A DNA stretch of 64,000 nt from an uncultured Bacteroidales bacterium (GCA_946407975.1 CAMJQC010000001.1:26219-90218); one strand, 5' to 3'. Positions 9,866 through 20,162 are shown, numbered from the stretch's first letter. Notes: a model not told the origin generated them from the letters alone. Translations and numbers: made by a program.

Positions 9866-10630
9866 CTATTTTTTACGGTTCTTTTTATTCTCTGCGCTGA
9901 TAAACTCTTCAATAGCCATCGTCATCGACGGGGCTGTTTCGGTTGGCGCATGGAAATTCAACTCAAAACCAGCATCCGTTATCGCCCGACAGGTAGATTC
10001 GCCAAATCCGCCAATGGCCGTTTCGCCTTGAACGTAATCAGGGAAGTTCTCTTTAAGAGAATGGATACCAGCAGGACTGAAAAAGACCAACATATCATAA
10101 TCCCCAATCTTGATGACGTCTTTCAGATCGACAGAAACCGTACGGAAAATCACCGCTTTTGTAAAGTTGAGGTTGGCTTCTGTCAGCATGGCAACGGAAT
10201 TGTCGGAACTGATATCAGAGCAGCAATACAGATATTTTTCGTCCTTATGCTTCTTCATGATCTCGATCAAATCGGGCAAAGTCTGATTGCCAAAGAAAAT
10301 CTTACGTTTTCTATACTGCACATAACGTTGAAGATAAAGAGCAGTCGACTCGTTGATACAGAAATATTTCAATGTTTCAGGCACATTGTAACGCATCTCC
10401 TTCGCTACACGGAAGAAATGGTCAACGGCATTACGTCCTGTCAAGATAACAGCAGTATATTCCGGAAGTTTGATATGATCTTGACGCAGCTCGCTGGCGC
10501 TGACGTCAGCCATCTTAATGAATTTCTCGAATGTAAAATTGACGCCGTATTTTTTCATCATTTCGCCATAAGGCGTCTTGGCAATCTCAGTAGGTTGAGG
10601 TTGTGAAATCAGAATATTCTTGATTTTCAT
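9866..10630 (-). CDS. hemD: Uroporphyrinogen-III synthase (HemD family)
   Basis: 'AVILTGRNAVDHFFRVAKEM', 'DMLVFFSPAGIHSLKENFPDYVQGETAIGGFGESTCRAITDAGFELNFHAPTETAPSM'. Confidence 0.85.
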   Translation of the reverse strand: MKIKNILISQPQPTEIAKTPYGEMMKKYGVNFTFEKFIKMADVSASELRQDHIKLPEYTAVILTGRNAVDHFFRVAKEMRYNVPETLKYFCINESTALYLQRYVQYRKRKIFFGNQTLPDLIEIMKKHKDEKYLYCCSDISSDNSVAMLTEANLNFTKAVIFRTVSVDLKDVIKIGDYDMLVFFSPAGIHSLKENFPDYVQGETAIGGFGESTCRAITDAGFELNFHAPTETAPSMTMAIEEFISAENKKNRKK

Positions 10631-10696
10631 TCGTTCAAGTAGCTTTTTTATAGTCGTTAATTGTACTTCTCCAACAATACCAAACCTTCACTCTCC

Positions 10697-11494
10697 CTAG
10701 AAAACAGAGCCATGAGCGAAATATCGAAGCCCTGCTGTCAAGAGAAAAACACCTGGTATGATTTCAAGGGCGCAAAAATACAAAAAAATGTAAAACACAG
10801 GTAATTTTGTCGAAACTCTAGTTTCAATTATTTCCAGAATCAGTCTCATTAATGCGGCTAATCCTATGATTCCCAATCCCGTCCAAACAAAAGCGGAATA
10901 TGGATAATAGAGTATCAGCCATAGAACAGGTTGGATAAGCAGAAGGCACAGTAAAGAAACAGAAAGTTGTACCGTCACTTGTCTGTCGGCAGCATCTCTG
11001 GTTTGGAAAAGCCAATTCATAATAAACAAAATGACCAAACGCAAAATGACCCATGCAGCCACGATTCCAAGGATGACGCCGAACACCCTAAAATCATTAT
11101 ATTGGATTACGTCGCGAGACAGCACTACGCAAGCTTTCTGCACAAACAAAGCCATGACAACGACATAGGCGATGAAAAAGGCAATGCCCAAGAAACTCTT
11201 TAAGGGGGACCATTCTCTCAGCAACTGATTGGTGTGCGCCACACCGCCCGGCACTGTCAGAGCCTGTCTGAACTGACGGGGATAAAGCTGCTTGTTCAAG
11301 ACAATCAACAGCAAGACCAGACCCAGAATGATGAGATTCCACCCCATCAGCACATCATGTGTCAAAAGAGGAACAGGGTTGATGATGCCGTCAAAACCTG
11401 AGGTGACGAAATTTCCTCCTACGCTATCGCAAGCAATCGAATCGCCCAAAAGAGCGGCGCGGTCGATGAGACTGTCGGATAAGATATTAGGCAT
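10697..11494 (-). CDS. DUF4271-like integral membrane protein
   Basis: Polytopic protein adjacent to hemD, the usual Bacteroidetes context for DUF4271. Confidence 0.65.
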   Translation of the reverse strand: MPNILSDSLIDRAALLGDSIACDSVGGNFVTSGFDGIINPVPLLTHDVLMGWNLIILGLVLLLIVLNKQLYPRQFRQALTVPGGVAHTNQLLREWSPLKSFLGIAFFIAYVVVMALFVQKACVVLSRDVIQYNDFRVFGVILGIVAAWVILRLVILFIMNWLFQTRDAADRQVTVQLSVSLLCLLLIQPVLWLILYYPYSAFVWTGLGIIGLAALMRLILEIIETRVSTKLPVFYIFLYFCALEIIPGVFLLTAGLRYFAHGSVF

Positions 11495-11547
11495 AGCGCA
11501 GTGAATTTCGCTTGCAAAAATACACATAAAATAAAAACGAAAACGCT

Positions 11548-11577
11548 TTGAGAAACCTAAATATCTTCCTAAATTTG
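11548..11577 (+). promoter_or_regulatory. Bacteroidetes-type promoter TTG-N19-TAAATTTG upstream of pta
   Basis: -33-like TTG at 11548 and TAnnTTTG at 11570-11577 with 19 nt spacing. Confidence 0.55.
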
Positions 11578-11626
11578 CACTCTCTATTTTAGCAATTCGA
11601 TTTTATACACAAATAAACACATCAAT

Positions 11627-12637
11627 ATGGATATCATTCAAGAAATCATCAAGAATGCACAAGCCAACAGACAACGCATTGTGCTTCCTGAAGGCGATGA
11701 GCCGCGTACGCTGAAAGCCGCCGACCAAATCATTGCTGACGGCATTGCCGACATCATCCTGATCGGTCCCGCTCAGAAAATCAAGGATATGGTGGCCGAA
11801 TTCGGTCTGAAACACATCGACAAGGCCCGTATCATCGACCCGAAGAACAACCCTGACAAACAAAAATACGCCGACCTGCTATACGATCTTCGTAAAGCCA
11901 AAGGCATGACGCCCGAGCAGGCCTCCGACCTGGCAGAGAACTTCATGTATCTCGGCATTCTGCTGGTCAAAGCCGGTGAAGCTGACGGTCTGGTGAGCGG
12001 TGCCCGCAGCACGACGGGCGACATGCTTCGTCCTGCCCTACAGATCATCAAGACCGTGCCTGGTGTGACCTGCGTCTCGGGTGCTTTCATCATGTTCCTG
12101 CCTAAAGATTGTCCTTATGGCACTGATGGCAAGATGGTCTTCGCCGACTGCGCCGTCACTCCTGTGCCGACAGCAGAGCAACTTGCTGAAATCGCCATCT
12201 GCACCGCCGATACCGCCAAGAACATCGCTAAAATCGACCCCGTCACTGCCATCCTGAGCTTCTCCACCAAGGGCTCTGCCAAGCATGAAGACGTCGACAA
12301 GATCATCGAGGCCACCCGTATCGCCCAGGAGCGTCGTCCCGACCTGCTCCTCGACGGCGAACTGCAAGCCGATGCCGCCATCGTGCCTTCGGTAGGCTCC
12401 AGCAAGGCTCCAGGCAGCACTGTGGCAGGCAAAGCCAACACCCTTGTGTTTCCGCGTCTCGAAGTGGGCAACATCGCTTACAAGCTCGTACAGCGTCTGG
12501 CCGGTGCCGAGGCCGTAGGCCCCGTGCTCCAAGGCCTTGCCAAACCTTGCAACGACCTGAGCCGCGGCTGCTCCATCGACGACGTCTACAAACTCGTCGC
12601 CATCACCTGCAACCAAGCCATTGCACAGAAAAACTGA
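11627..12637 (+). CDS. pta: Phosphate acetyltransferase
   Basis: 'RIVLPEGDEPRTLKAADQI', 'ADGLVSGARSTTGDMLRPALQIIKT', 'LDGELQADAAIVPSVG'. Confidence 0.95.
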   Translation: MDIIQEIIKNAQANRQRIVLPEGDEPRTLKAADQIIADGIADIILIGPAQKIKDMVAEFGLKHIDKARIIDPKNNPDKQKYADLLYDLRKAKGMTPEQASDLAENFMYLGILLVKAGEADGLVSGARSTTGDMLRPALQIIKTVPGVTCVSGAFIMFLPKDCPYGTDGKMVFADCAVTPVPTAEQLAEIAICTADTAKNIAKIDPVTAILSFSTKGSAKHEDVDKIIEATRIAQERRPDLLLDGELQADAAIVPSVGSSKAPGSTVAGKANTLVFPRLEVGNIAYKLVQRLAGAEAVGPVLQGLAKPCNDLSRGCSIDDVYKLVAITCNQAIAQKN

Positions 12638-12673
12638 AAACGTATAGTGTACAACTGAACAACTGAACAACTT

Positions 12674-13879
12674 ATGAAAATATTGGTCTTAAACTGTGGC
12701 AGTTCTTCCATTAAATACCAGCTCTTGGAGATGGAAAACGCCGATTCATCGCGCCTGCTGGCGAAAGGACTGCTTGAACGCATCGGCCTGGAGATGGGTG
12801 AATTCACACATAAATACAATGGTCAGAAATACTACGAGCAGCTGCCTATCCCGAACCATACGGAAGGCATCAAGCTCGTGCTGAAGGCTTTGGTCGACCC
12901 AGAGATGGGTGTCATCAAGGACCTGAAGGAAATCAACGCCGTCGGTCACCGTGTGGCCCATGGCGGCGAACTCTTCCCGAAGAGCGTCCGCATCGACAAA
13001 AAGGTCATCGAAGGCATCGAGTCACTCTGCGACCTGGCTCCTCTGCACAACCCTGGCAGCCTGCAAGGCATCCACGCCATGGAAGAGGTCTTGCCGGGCA
13101 TTCCGATGGTGGCCGTATTCGACACCTCCTTCCACTCCACCATGCCGCCTGAGGCTTACCTCTATGCCGTGCCTTACGAGTATTATGAGAAATACCGTGT
13201 GCGCCGTTACGGCTTCCACGGCACCAGCCATAAGTTCGTCGCCGAAAAGGCCGCCGCTTACCTAGGCAAGAACTGGAACGACATCAAGATCGTCACCTGT
13301 CACTTGGGCAGCGGCGCTTCCATTGCTGCTGTCGACCATGCCAAATCGGTGGAGACCTCTATGGGCTTCACCCCTGTCGAAGGCCTCGTGATGGGCAGCC
13401 GCACCGGCGACCTCGACCTAGGCGCTTTCATGTACATCATGGACAAGGAAGGCTACAACACCAAGGAGATGAACACATTAGTGAACAAGAAATCAGGCCT
13501 TGTAGGCATCACGGGTGGCAAGCAGGACATGCGCGACGTGCGTGAAGGTCTTGTCAACGGGGACGAACGCTGCACCTATGCCTACAACATGTTTGCCCAC
13601 CGTGTGAAGAAATATATCGGCGGATACATGGCCGTGATGAACGGCGCCGACCTCATCGTGATGACGGGCGGCATCGGCGAAAACGCCTGGTTCATGCGTG
13701 AGGCCATTCTCGAGAACATGGAAGGTCTCGGCATCGTCCTCGATCACCAGATCAACAAGGAGACCATCGGCGAAGCAGCCGTCATCTCTACGCCTGATTC
13801 AAAGGTAACCGTAGTCGTTTATCCTACCGACGAAGAGTTCGTCATCGCACAGGATACCTACAATCTGGTAACGAAATAA
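12674..13879 (+). CDS. ackA: Acetate kinase
   Basis: MKILVLNCGSSSIKYQLLEM; 'RRYGFHGTSHKFV'; 'TGDLDLGAFMYIM'; 'TGGIGENAWFMRE'. Confidence 0.97.
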   Translation: MKILVLNCGSSSIKYQLLEMENADSSRLLAKGLLERIGLEMGEFTHKYNGQKYYEQLPIPNHTEGIKLVLKALVDPEMGVIKDLKEINAVGHRVAHGGELFPKSVRIDKKVIEGIESLCDLAPLHNPGSLQGIHAMEEVLPGIPMVAVFDTSFHSTMPPEAYLYAVPYEYYEKYRVRRYGFHGTSHKFVAEKAAAYLGKNWNDIKIVTCHLGSGASIAAVDHAKSVETSMGFTPVEGLVMGSRTGDLDLGAFMYIMDKEGYNTKEMNTLVNKKSGLVGITGGKQDMRDVREGLVNGDERCTYAYNMFAHRVKKYIGGYMAVMNGADLIVMTGGIGENAWFMREAILENMEGLGIVLDHQINKETIGEAAVISTPDSKVTVVVYPTDEEFVIAQDTYNLVTK

Positions 13880-13907
13880 TCCCGCCTAATACGTCAATGC
13901 AAGCGGG

Positions 13908-13942
13908 CCGAGGGGAAACGTTAGTTTCCTCTCGGTTTTTTT
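13908..13942 (+). terminator. Rho-independent terminator after ackA
   Basis: ccgaggggaaac-gtta-gtttcctctcgg stem (one G:T pair) followed by T8. Confidence 0.85.
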
Positions 13943-14047
13943 AATGTCATGTCTGGTGAAAATGGCACTGTCAGTTGTTAGCTATTAGCCATTAGCCGTC
14001 AACTATTAGCTGATTGCTGATGGATAATAACTCCTAACTCCCATCTA

Positions 14048-14398
14048 TCATCCCCTATCGTAATGGGGCATCTCATCCGGCAGGATGATGGAGAACTCAA
14101 TCAGTCCGCCGACGGTTTTCTTTTCGTCGTCTTCGAACCACGGCGTCTGATGAATCAGTTTCTTCTTGCCTTTTTTCGAGATAGTGTAGGTGTGCGAAGC
14201 GGCATGTTCCACCATGTGGCGGATCATCTGTTGCGAGCGCTCGTTGTGGCAACCCATCATGTTTTGGCCACGCACGTCGCCGTTTACCGTGATGGAGCTT
14301 TCGTTCTGGTAAAGCACTTCACCATTCTTATCGCTGACGGTGATGGCGAGATCTGCATTATTAAAGAAGTCTTGCATAGTTTTTTCTTTTTTAATCAT
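14048..14398 (-). CDS. PAS-domain sensor protein (single domain)
   Basis: 'NNADLAITVSDKNGEVLYQNESS...GQNMMGCHNERSQQMIRHMVE' PAS-like; ATGA overlap with upstream gene. Confidence 0.7.
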   Translation of the reverse strand: MIKKEKTMQDFFNNADLAITVSDKNGEVLYQNESSITVNGDVRGQNMMGCHNERSQQMIRHMVEHAASHTYTISKKGKKKLIHQTPWFEDDEKKTVGGLIEFSIILPDEMPHYDRG

Positions 14399-15513
14399 TT
14401 CAGGTCAAGAATCACAGAAGCTGTCGCGGGCAAGCTGACGCCACCCACGATGCCGATGCCTCCTTTTACATTGGAGTATATCTGCGACGGCTCAGCGATG
14501 AGATAGGTCATGACACCGATGTCGAGATTGGAGACATAGGTCGAGCTCGTACGCCGATATTGGTAAAAGTTATCGTCAACCTGATACAGATTGACCGTAA
14601 AGACCTGCTCTTCCTCTAACTTAGATCTGGACCAATCGTAAGAAAAGCCTAATTTATAAATATCGCCATCGAAAAGGCGGTCATTAAACACATTGTGATC
14701 CTGACTGGAAGAATAGCCGGATTCCCCTTCAAATACGCTGATATAGCCGCTTTCCATCTCGAACAGGAAGACGGGATCGTTGGAAGCGAACCACAACAGA
14801 TCGTCATCCGTCTTCAAATCGTAACAGGTGACTCCCGAAGGGTCATCGATTTCCAGCTGGAAGACAATGGTGGCATCTGATATGTCGCCAGGATAGACAT
14901 AAACCGGGACCGAGCCATAGGAAGAATCATCATAGAAGTAATAAATCATACAGGGGTTGCCTTCTTCATCCACATCGGGATAGAGAACCGGATTCTCGGG
15001 ATCATAAGGAGGCATACGATGGATATTCTCCAGTTTAACCGTATCAAAGCTGTGAATAACGGGGCTGACGGGCATCACGATCTCGGCGGTCACGGCGTCG
15101 TAATCGTCGCTGGTGGCTTCAAAACGGATTCTATCGCCTGCCTGAAACACATACTCGCCAGAACAATAGTTCATAGACAGTCCATAAGCATCAGCGGCAC
15201 GACCCGCAAGCGTTGACTTCTCAAATTCGAAATCACCTGATGTCAAAACGGTATCGACTACCGTCAAATCCTCGACAAACTCGTCATTGACAAAGAGTTT
15301 TACCTGCAAGCCGTTTACCTTGATATCGTCTGAATCGTCCAAGAAGAACAGGCTGTGATGCACCAACAGCTGGGGTGTCCCCCCAACATACTGCAAACCG
15401 ATCATCACCAGTTTGCTCTCGGTTTGTTCGCCCGAGAACTCGATATCCTTGATGCATGAGGCAAACGTAAGCGACATCAAAAAGGCTATTATAGAGATTT
15501 CTATTGTTTTCAT
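14395..15513 (-). CDS. DUF4249-like lipoprotein
   Basis: Lipobox 'IIAFLMSLTFASC'; follows a TonB-dependent receptor as is usual for DUF4249. Confidence 0.75.
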   Translation of the reverse strand: MKTIEISIIAFLMSLTFASCIKDIEFSGEQTESKLVMIGLQYVGGTPQLLVHHSLFFLDDSDDIKVNGLQVKLFVNDEFVEDLTVVDTVLTSGDFEFEKSTLAGRAADAYGLSMNYCSGEYVFQAGDRIRFEATSDDYDAVTAEIVMPVSPVIHSFDTVKLENIHRMPPYDPENPVLYPDVDEEGNPCMIYYFYDDSSYGSVPVYVYPGDISDATIVFQLEIDDPSGVTCYDLKTDDDLLWFASNDPVFLFEMESGYISVFEGESGYSSSQDHNVFNDRLFDGDIYKLGFSYDWSRSKLEEEQVFTVNLYQVDDNFYQYRRTSSTYVSNLDIGVMTYLIAEPSQIYSNVKGGIGIVGGVSLPATASVILDLK

Positions 15514-15539
15514 GATCGAATGATTGGCTGACATGGCTC

Positions 15540-18044
15540 TTAGAATTTAAACGAATAACTGAAAGTGGGAATAATGGGGAAGATGCAGACCTGCTTGAGT
15601 TTCTGGTCAGCATATTCGTATTCCTCTGTCACAGGATCGTAGACATAGTCGGAATCGACATAGACGAGGAAAGGATTGTTATGGCACAGGACGTTGTAGA
15701 CGCTCAGGGTCCAGGTGCGTTCGCCGTGTTTCTTCTGCTTGTGCCAGTTAAAGGCGATGTCGAGACGCTGGTAGCTGTTGAAACGGTAATTATTGCGATA
15801 GGTGACATAGCCCAGTTGGGGAAAATTCCCGTAATTGTTTGGCAGACCATAGTAATTCTGATAGGCCAGCGTGGCGCAGTTGCCGGTGCTATAGACCCAG
15901 GTGCCGCTCATATCAAAACGGTCGCTGAACTGATGCATGACGACGATATTCAGGTCGTGACGGCGGTCATATTTGGCGGGGAAAGGCTCGCCGAAGTTCA
16001 GTTCCTGTCCGGGACGGTTGAAGAGGCGTTCTGTCTTCGACCAGGTATAGCCGATCCAGCCCGTCGTCTTGCCCACATTACGGCGCACGAGGAACTCCAC
16101 ACCATAGGAATGGCCCTCGCCCATCACCACTTTGTTTTGCCATTCGGCGGTCTCGAGGCTGAAGAAAGAGGCGCCGTCCTTGTATTCCAAGACGTTGTCC
16201 ATCATCTTGTAATATCCTTCAAGAGAAAACTCAAAGTCCTTCCAGTCGTAGAAGGCGCCGACCGCCATCTGGTGCGCATTCATGGGCAGGATCTTATCGG
16301 TGACCGGCACCCAAAGGTCTGTGGGCAGGCTGATGGTGTTGCTTGAGAGGAGATGGACATACTGGCTCATATAGGCGTACCCTGCCTTGAACGAGAGGTT
16401 CTCGTCGGCCAAGACACGCAAGCTGGCACGAGGCTGTATGGAGTGGTAGGTCTTGTCTTCTACAGTGAACGTGGCATAGTGCAGACCCAGGTTCATCTTA
16501 AAGAAATTGTTGATGTTCCAGTTGTCTTCGGCGTAGAGGTCTGTCTCCAAAGCCCGAAGCTTTGCGTCACCGATGATGGTATCCATCTGGACGCCGTATC
16601 CGCTTTCGATGTCGTTCATATGAATCGCCGTAGAACTGGGTTCATAGCTATGATAAGTCATAGCTGCACCAAACTTGATATCGTGATTCTCGTGGGGTTT
16701 GTAATCAAAATCCGACCTTAGACAATAATCGAAGATGCCCGAATTCAAACCCAACGAATAAGCCATTTTTGAAGCATTCGACTGACCATTTACCGTTCGT
16801 GTTTCCTCACCCGAAATAGTAGCGTCAATAAGATGGCGGTAACGGGAATGGCTCGCCGTGACATTCATGAACAGCTTGGGCGATACGATATGGTTCCAGC
16901 GCAAAGCAGCGATTCGGTTGCCCCACTTCCAGTTGATCTTAATCTGCTGCTCGTATCTTGTTTGCACTTGATACCAGTCTTCTCCATCATTGGTTTCATA
17001 ACTGTGATCGGACGTTTCTGAGATTCGGGCATACACCTTGTCGTCGCCAGAATAAAGGCTGAAGAAGAGACGGTCTTTATCGGAGAACTTATGGTTCAGC
17101 TTCAGGTTGAAGTCATAGAAATAATAGCCTGCCCAGGCTTTGGCTTCATCATTGCTTTCTCTTTTTGCAATGAAACTGACGATAGGCGCCGTAAACAGGT
17201 CATAATAAGTGCGGCGGAACGAGAGGTTGAAAGAAGTCTTGTCTTTCACGATGGGGCCTTCCACATTCACCTTGGCTGCAATCAGGCCAATGCTGGCATT
17301 GCCGTGGTACTCATACATGTCGCCATCCTTCATGCTGACATCGACGACGGAAGAAAGGCGGCCTCCGAAACGCGCCGGGAAGTTACCTTTATATAAAGTG
17401 ACGTTCTTGATGGCATCGGCATTGAAGGCCGAGAAGAAACCCATGGCGTGGTTCACGTTATACAACGGCACGCCGTCGAGCAGAATCAGGTTTTCATCAG
17501 GACCGCCGCCACGCACATACATGCCTGCCGAACCCTCCGTGCCCGACTGCACGCCAGGAAGCAGCTGCAGGGTCTTGATGACGTCCGTCTCACCGAAAAG
17601 AGCCGGAATCTTCTTCATCTGCATCACGGGGATTTCGACGGCGCTCATGCGTGTGCTCGTCACATTGTTCTCGATAGCCTGACCTACCACCACCACCTCG
17701 TCCAACATCACCGAAGAAGTGAGTTTGATGTTGATTACCGTATCGGCATGCAGGTTAAAGCTGGCCTCAAAAGGGACATAGCCCACATACGACGCCTTCA
17801 GGTTGACAGGACCCTCACCGAGGCGTAAGGTATAATAGCCGAAATTGTTCGTCACCGAGCCCTTCATGGTGTTGGCATCGTACACGGATGCGTTGATCAT
17901 GGTCTCGGAGCTCTTGCCATCAGTGACATAGCCACTCACGGTAAAGTTGCGGCTTTTCCCTTGTTGGGCGCTCACAGAAGAAATCTGCAAGAGATTAATA
18001 AACAAGGTCAAAATGAAAACATGAAACAGAAACTTCTTTTTCAT
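15540..18044 (-). CDS. TonB-dependent receptor with N-terminal carboxypeptidase-like regulatory domain
   Basis: 'FTVSGYVTDGKSSETMINASVYDANTMKGSVTNNFGYYTLRLGEGPVNLKASYVGY'; plug 'GMYVRGGGPDENLILLDGVPLYNVNH...GGRLSSVVDVSMKDGD'; C-terminal aromatic 'FSYSFKF'. Confidence 0.93.
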   Translation of the reverse strand: MKKKFLFHVFILTLFINLLQISSVSAQQGKSRNFTVSGYVTDGKSSETMINASVYDANTMKGSVTNNFGYYTLRLGEGPVNLKASYVGYVPFEASFNLHADTVINIKLTSSVMLDEVVVVGQAIENNVTSTRMSAVEIPVMQMKKIPALFGETDVIKTLQLLPGVQSGTEGSAGMYVRGGGPDENLILLDGVPLYNVNHAMGFFSAFNADAIKNVTLYKGNFPARFGGRLSSVVDVSMKDGDMYEYHGNASIGLIAAKVNVEGPIVKDKTSFNLSFRRTYYDLFTAPIVSFIAKRESNDEAKAWAGYYFYDFNLKLNHKFSDKDRLFFSLYSGDDKVYARISETSDHSYETNDGEDWYQVQTRYEQQIKINWKWGNRIAALRWNHIVSPKLFMNVTASHSRYRHLIDATISGEETRTVNGQSNASKMAYSLGLNSGIFDYCLRSDFDYKPHENHDIKFGAAMTYHSYEPSSTAIHMNDIESGYGVQMDTIIGDAKLRALETDLYAEDNWNINNFFKMNLGLHYATFTVEDKTYHSIQPRASLRVLADENLSFKAGYAYMSQYVHLLSSNTISLPTDLWVPVTDKILPMNAHQMAVGAFYDWKDFEFSLEGYYKMMDNVLEYKDGASFFSLETAEWQNKVVMGEGHSYGVEFLVRRNVGKTTGWIGYTWSKTERLFNRPGQELNFGEPFPAKYDRRHDLNIVVMHQFSDRFDMSGTWVYSTGNCATLAYQNYYGLPNNYGNFPQLGYVTYRNNYRFNSYQRLDIAFNWHKQKKHGERTWTLSVYNVLCHNNPFLVYVDSDYVYDPVTEEYEYADQKLKQVCIFPIIPTFSYSFKF

Positions 18045-18170
18045 CAGGATCTCATTAGGTTAATAAATTCAATACTTAAATGGTTCCGCGTGTTTTCTTT
18101 TAAAAAACAATGCAAAAATATACAAAAAACACACCCAAAGACCTATTCACATTGCAATACAAAACATTGC

Positions 18171-18178
18171 AAAGATAA
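18171..18178 (-). promoter_or_regulatory. Bacteroidetes-type -7 element upstream of the TonB-dependent receptor
   Basis: caaagata on + strand = TATCTTTG on - strand. Confidence 0.4.
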
Positions 18179-18308
18179 AGTATTGATTATAATGATGTTA
18201 CAATATTCCATTACAACGCGTTCCATATTTGACAATAGGCATTTTTGTTCATAAAACGGGGTTGCATTTGGGGTAAAAAGAAAAGCATTTCTGAAAGGAA
18301 GGCGCAAA

Positions 18309-18332
18309 AAAGGCCTGCCGAAGCAGGCCTTT
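18309..18332 (-). terminator. Hairpin terminator after the GIN-domain gene
   Basis: aaaggcctgc-cgaa-gcaggccttt perfect stem; A-tract on + strand gives a U-tract on - strand. Confidence 0.75.
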
Positions 18333-18379
18333 CTCTGAATATATACAAAAAGTGACGTTTAGTTTTTCGATGTTACTGT

Positions 18380-20077
18380 TTAGAACACCAGGCTGAATCC
18401 AACGCTCAGCGGATGGGCCTTCTGTGCATCAGCATCTCTGAAGGCAGGCGTCAACGCGTAGTTGACGAAGAAGCCCCAGTCGCTGCCGCCCATACGCAAT
18501 GAGGCATCCACCTTAAAGAGATTGAGCGTGTATTTGTCGTAGACTTTTTCCTTATGGCCGTTTTCATATTTGATCTTGTTCCATGCTGCCAAACGGAGGC
18601 CTCCTGTCACGCCGAGGTCGATAAACATGCTTCTGTAAGGACGCACTTCGAACATCAAAGGAGCCTGGAGATACAGTACGCCAAGTTTGCTCTTTTTCAC
18701 TTCCCATCCTGGCTCTACGGGGACCAAGGTGTTCACCAGATTATTGCCATCTACTGTCATTTGGATGTAATTCTTCCAACTATAGTTGTTCCAGCCCAGA
18801 CCGATTCCGGTGAAAAGACCGGCCGTGTGTTTGTAGTCGAAGGCGATGCCGACATCAGCAATATTGAAGCCGAAATACCAGCTGCGCAACGGGCGCAATT
18901 CCATCAGATCATTCACTCCGGTATAGATATCCATCTCTGAGGGATCGACGAGCATATTCAGACCTGCATCAAAGCCATTCCAATTGGGGTCGAGGAGAAG
19001 GCTCTTATGCACTCGTTTAGATCTATGGGAGGGCTGATGAGGAGGCTGTGGCTGAGGATGTTCCTGCTCGAAGCGTTCGCTATCCCCCTTTTCATATCCG
19101 CCATCCTTTCTAATGGTATTATTCATTTGTTCTTCAAACTCGGCGCCCCATTCTTCCATCTCGGCGCCCCATTCTTCCATGCTTCTACCCCATTCTTCCA
19201 TGTCACGTTCGAAGGTCTCCCAATCGGCAGAACCGACGAGATTCCCCAAGTTTTCGCTCAGCTCGGCCATACGGTCGGCCAGCCCGTTCCAATCCGGTCC
19301 TTTCCTATCGCCTTTGCCAACCTTTCTCCATTCACGTTTCGACTCACGGGCAAGGAAAGCGACCGTGGGCTGATCCATCACTTTCGGTGAGAAATGTTCC
19401 TGTCCGTTGAAATGCCACTGTCCGTCTTCATTGGAGAATCTGATCATTTCTCCCATTTCCTTGGATTTGTTTTTAGATGCATTGACATCACCACTGCCCT
19501 GAGCAAAATACAACATCATGTCATCCACATCGCCGGCATTGACATCGCCACTGCCCATAGCATGCAGAATCACTCCTGACTTCGACAGTCCTTTCAAATT
19601 CAGATCTCCCGTCCCGTTAATGGTAGCCATAAGGGCATTGCAAGAACCCTTCAATACCATATCCCCAGCGCCATCCTGCCAAATAAAGAGATTGTCATAA
19701 TCGAGGTCCAACACCAAATCGCCTGTGCCTGTGCATGATATCGCCAGGTCTTCGCCTTGCAACACGCCATTCGAGACCACATCGCCAGAGCCAGCGACTT
19801 TAAGGTATTCCAAATTCGGAACAACGATTTCATAATCTTCGGAGCCATAAAGGCTGACGACCGAATCATTCAGAGTAAAATTCGTGGCGAGACCTTCGCT
19901 TCTGTCTTGGTAGTTGACGGCAAATTCATCGCCTTGAACGAAACAAACGTCTCCAGTAGACAATACATTAACAGTGTTGATGCGATTATGTCCCGCATTC
20001 GACACTTCTTGCGCTTGCGCCATGCCCATCAGAAGAGGCAAAATAAAGAGCGCCGTTGTAATAAATGACTTTTTCAT
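18380..20077 (-). CDS. GIN-domain (DUF2807-like) adhesin-head protein with coiled middle region and C-terminal outer-membrane-barrel-like domain
   Basis: Repeating 'GSGDV/GTGDL/GAGDM' beta-helix pattern; C-term 'FFVNYALTPAFRDADAQKAHPLSVGFSLVF'. Confidence 0.75.
   Translation of the reverse strand: MKKSFITTALFILPLLMGMAQAQEVSNAGHNRINTVNVLSTGDVCFVQGDEFAVNYQDRSEGLATNFTLNDSVVSLYGSEDYEIVVPNLEYLKVAGSGDVVSNGVLQGEDLAISCTGTGDLVLDLDYDNLFIWQDGAGDMVLKGSCNALMATINGTGDLNLKGLSKSGVILHAMGSGDVNAGDVDDMMLYFAQGSGDVNASKNKSKEMGEMIRFSNEDGQWHFNGQEHFSPKVMDQPTVAFLARESKREWRKVGKGDRKGPDWNGLADRMAELSENLGNLVGSADWETFERDMEEWGRSMEEWGAEMEEWGAEFEEQMNNTIRKDGGYEKGDSERFEQEHPQPQPPHQPSHRSKRVHKSLLLDPNWNGFDAGLNMLVDPSEMDIYTGVNDLMELRPLRSWYFGFNIADVGIAFDYKHTAGLFTGIGLGWNNYSWKNYIQMTVDGNNLVNTLVPVEPGWEVKKSKLGVLYLQAPLMFEVRPYRSMFIDLGVTGGLRLAAWNKIKYENGHKEKVYDKYTLNLFKVDASLRMGGSDWGFFVNYALTPAFRDADAQKAHPLSVGFSLVF
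19140..19202 (-). repeat. Three 21-bp tandem repeats encoding heptads MEEWG(RS/AE)
   Basis: TCGGCGCCCCATTCTTCCATC / TCGGCGCCCCATTCTTCCATG / CTTCTACCCCATTCTTCCATG in tandem. Confidence 0.9.
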
Positions 20078-20162
20078 TCGTTTGTATTTTAAGTTTGTAA
20101 TTTCTGAAAAACACTCCTTTAACGTACGAGGTCAGAAAAAGTTACAACTAAAGGAAAATTCC

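Noticed and set aside
9851-10606. 251-aa + strand ORF antisense to hemD
   Set aside because: Conserved hemD-DUF4271 order on the - strand and recognisable HemD motifs make the antisense ORF spurious.
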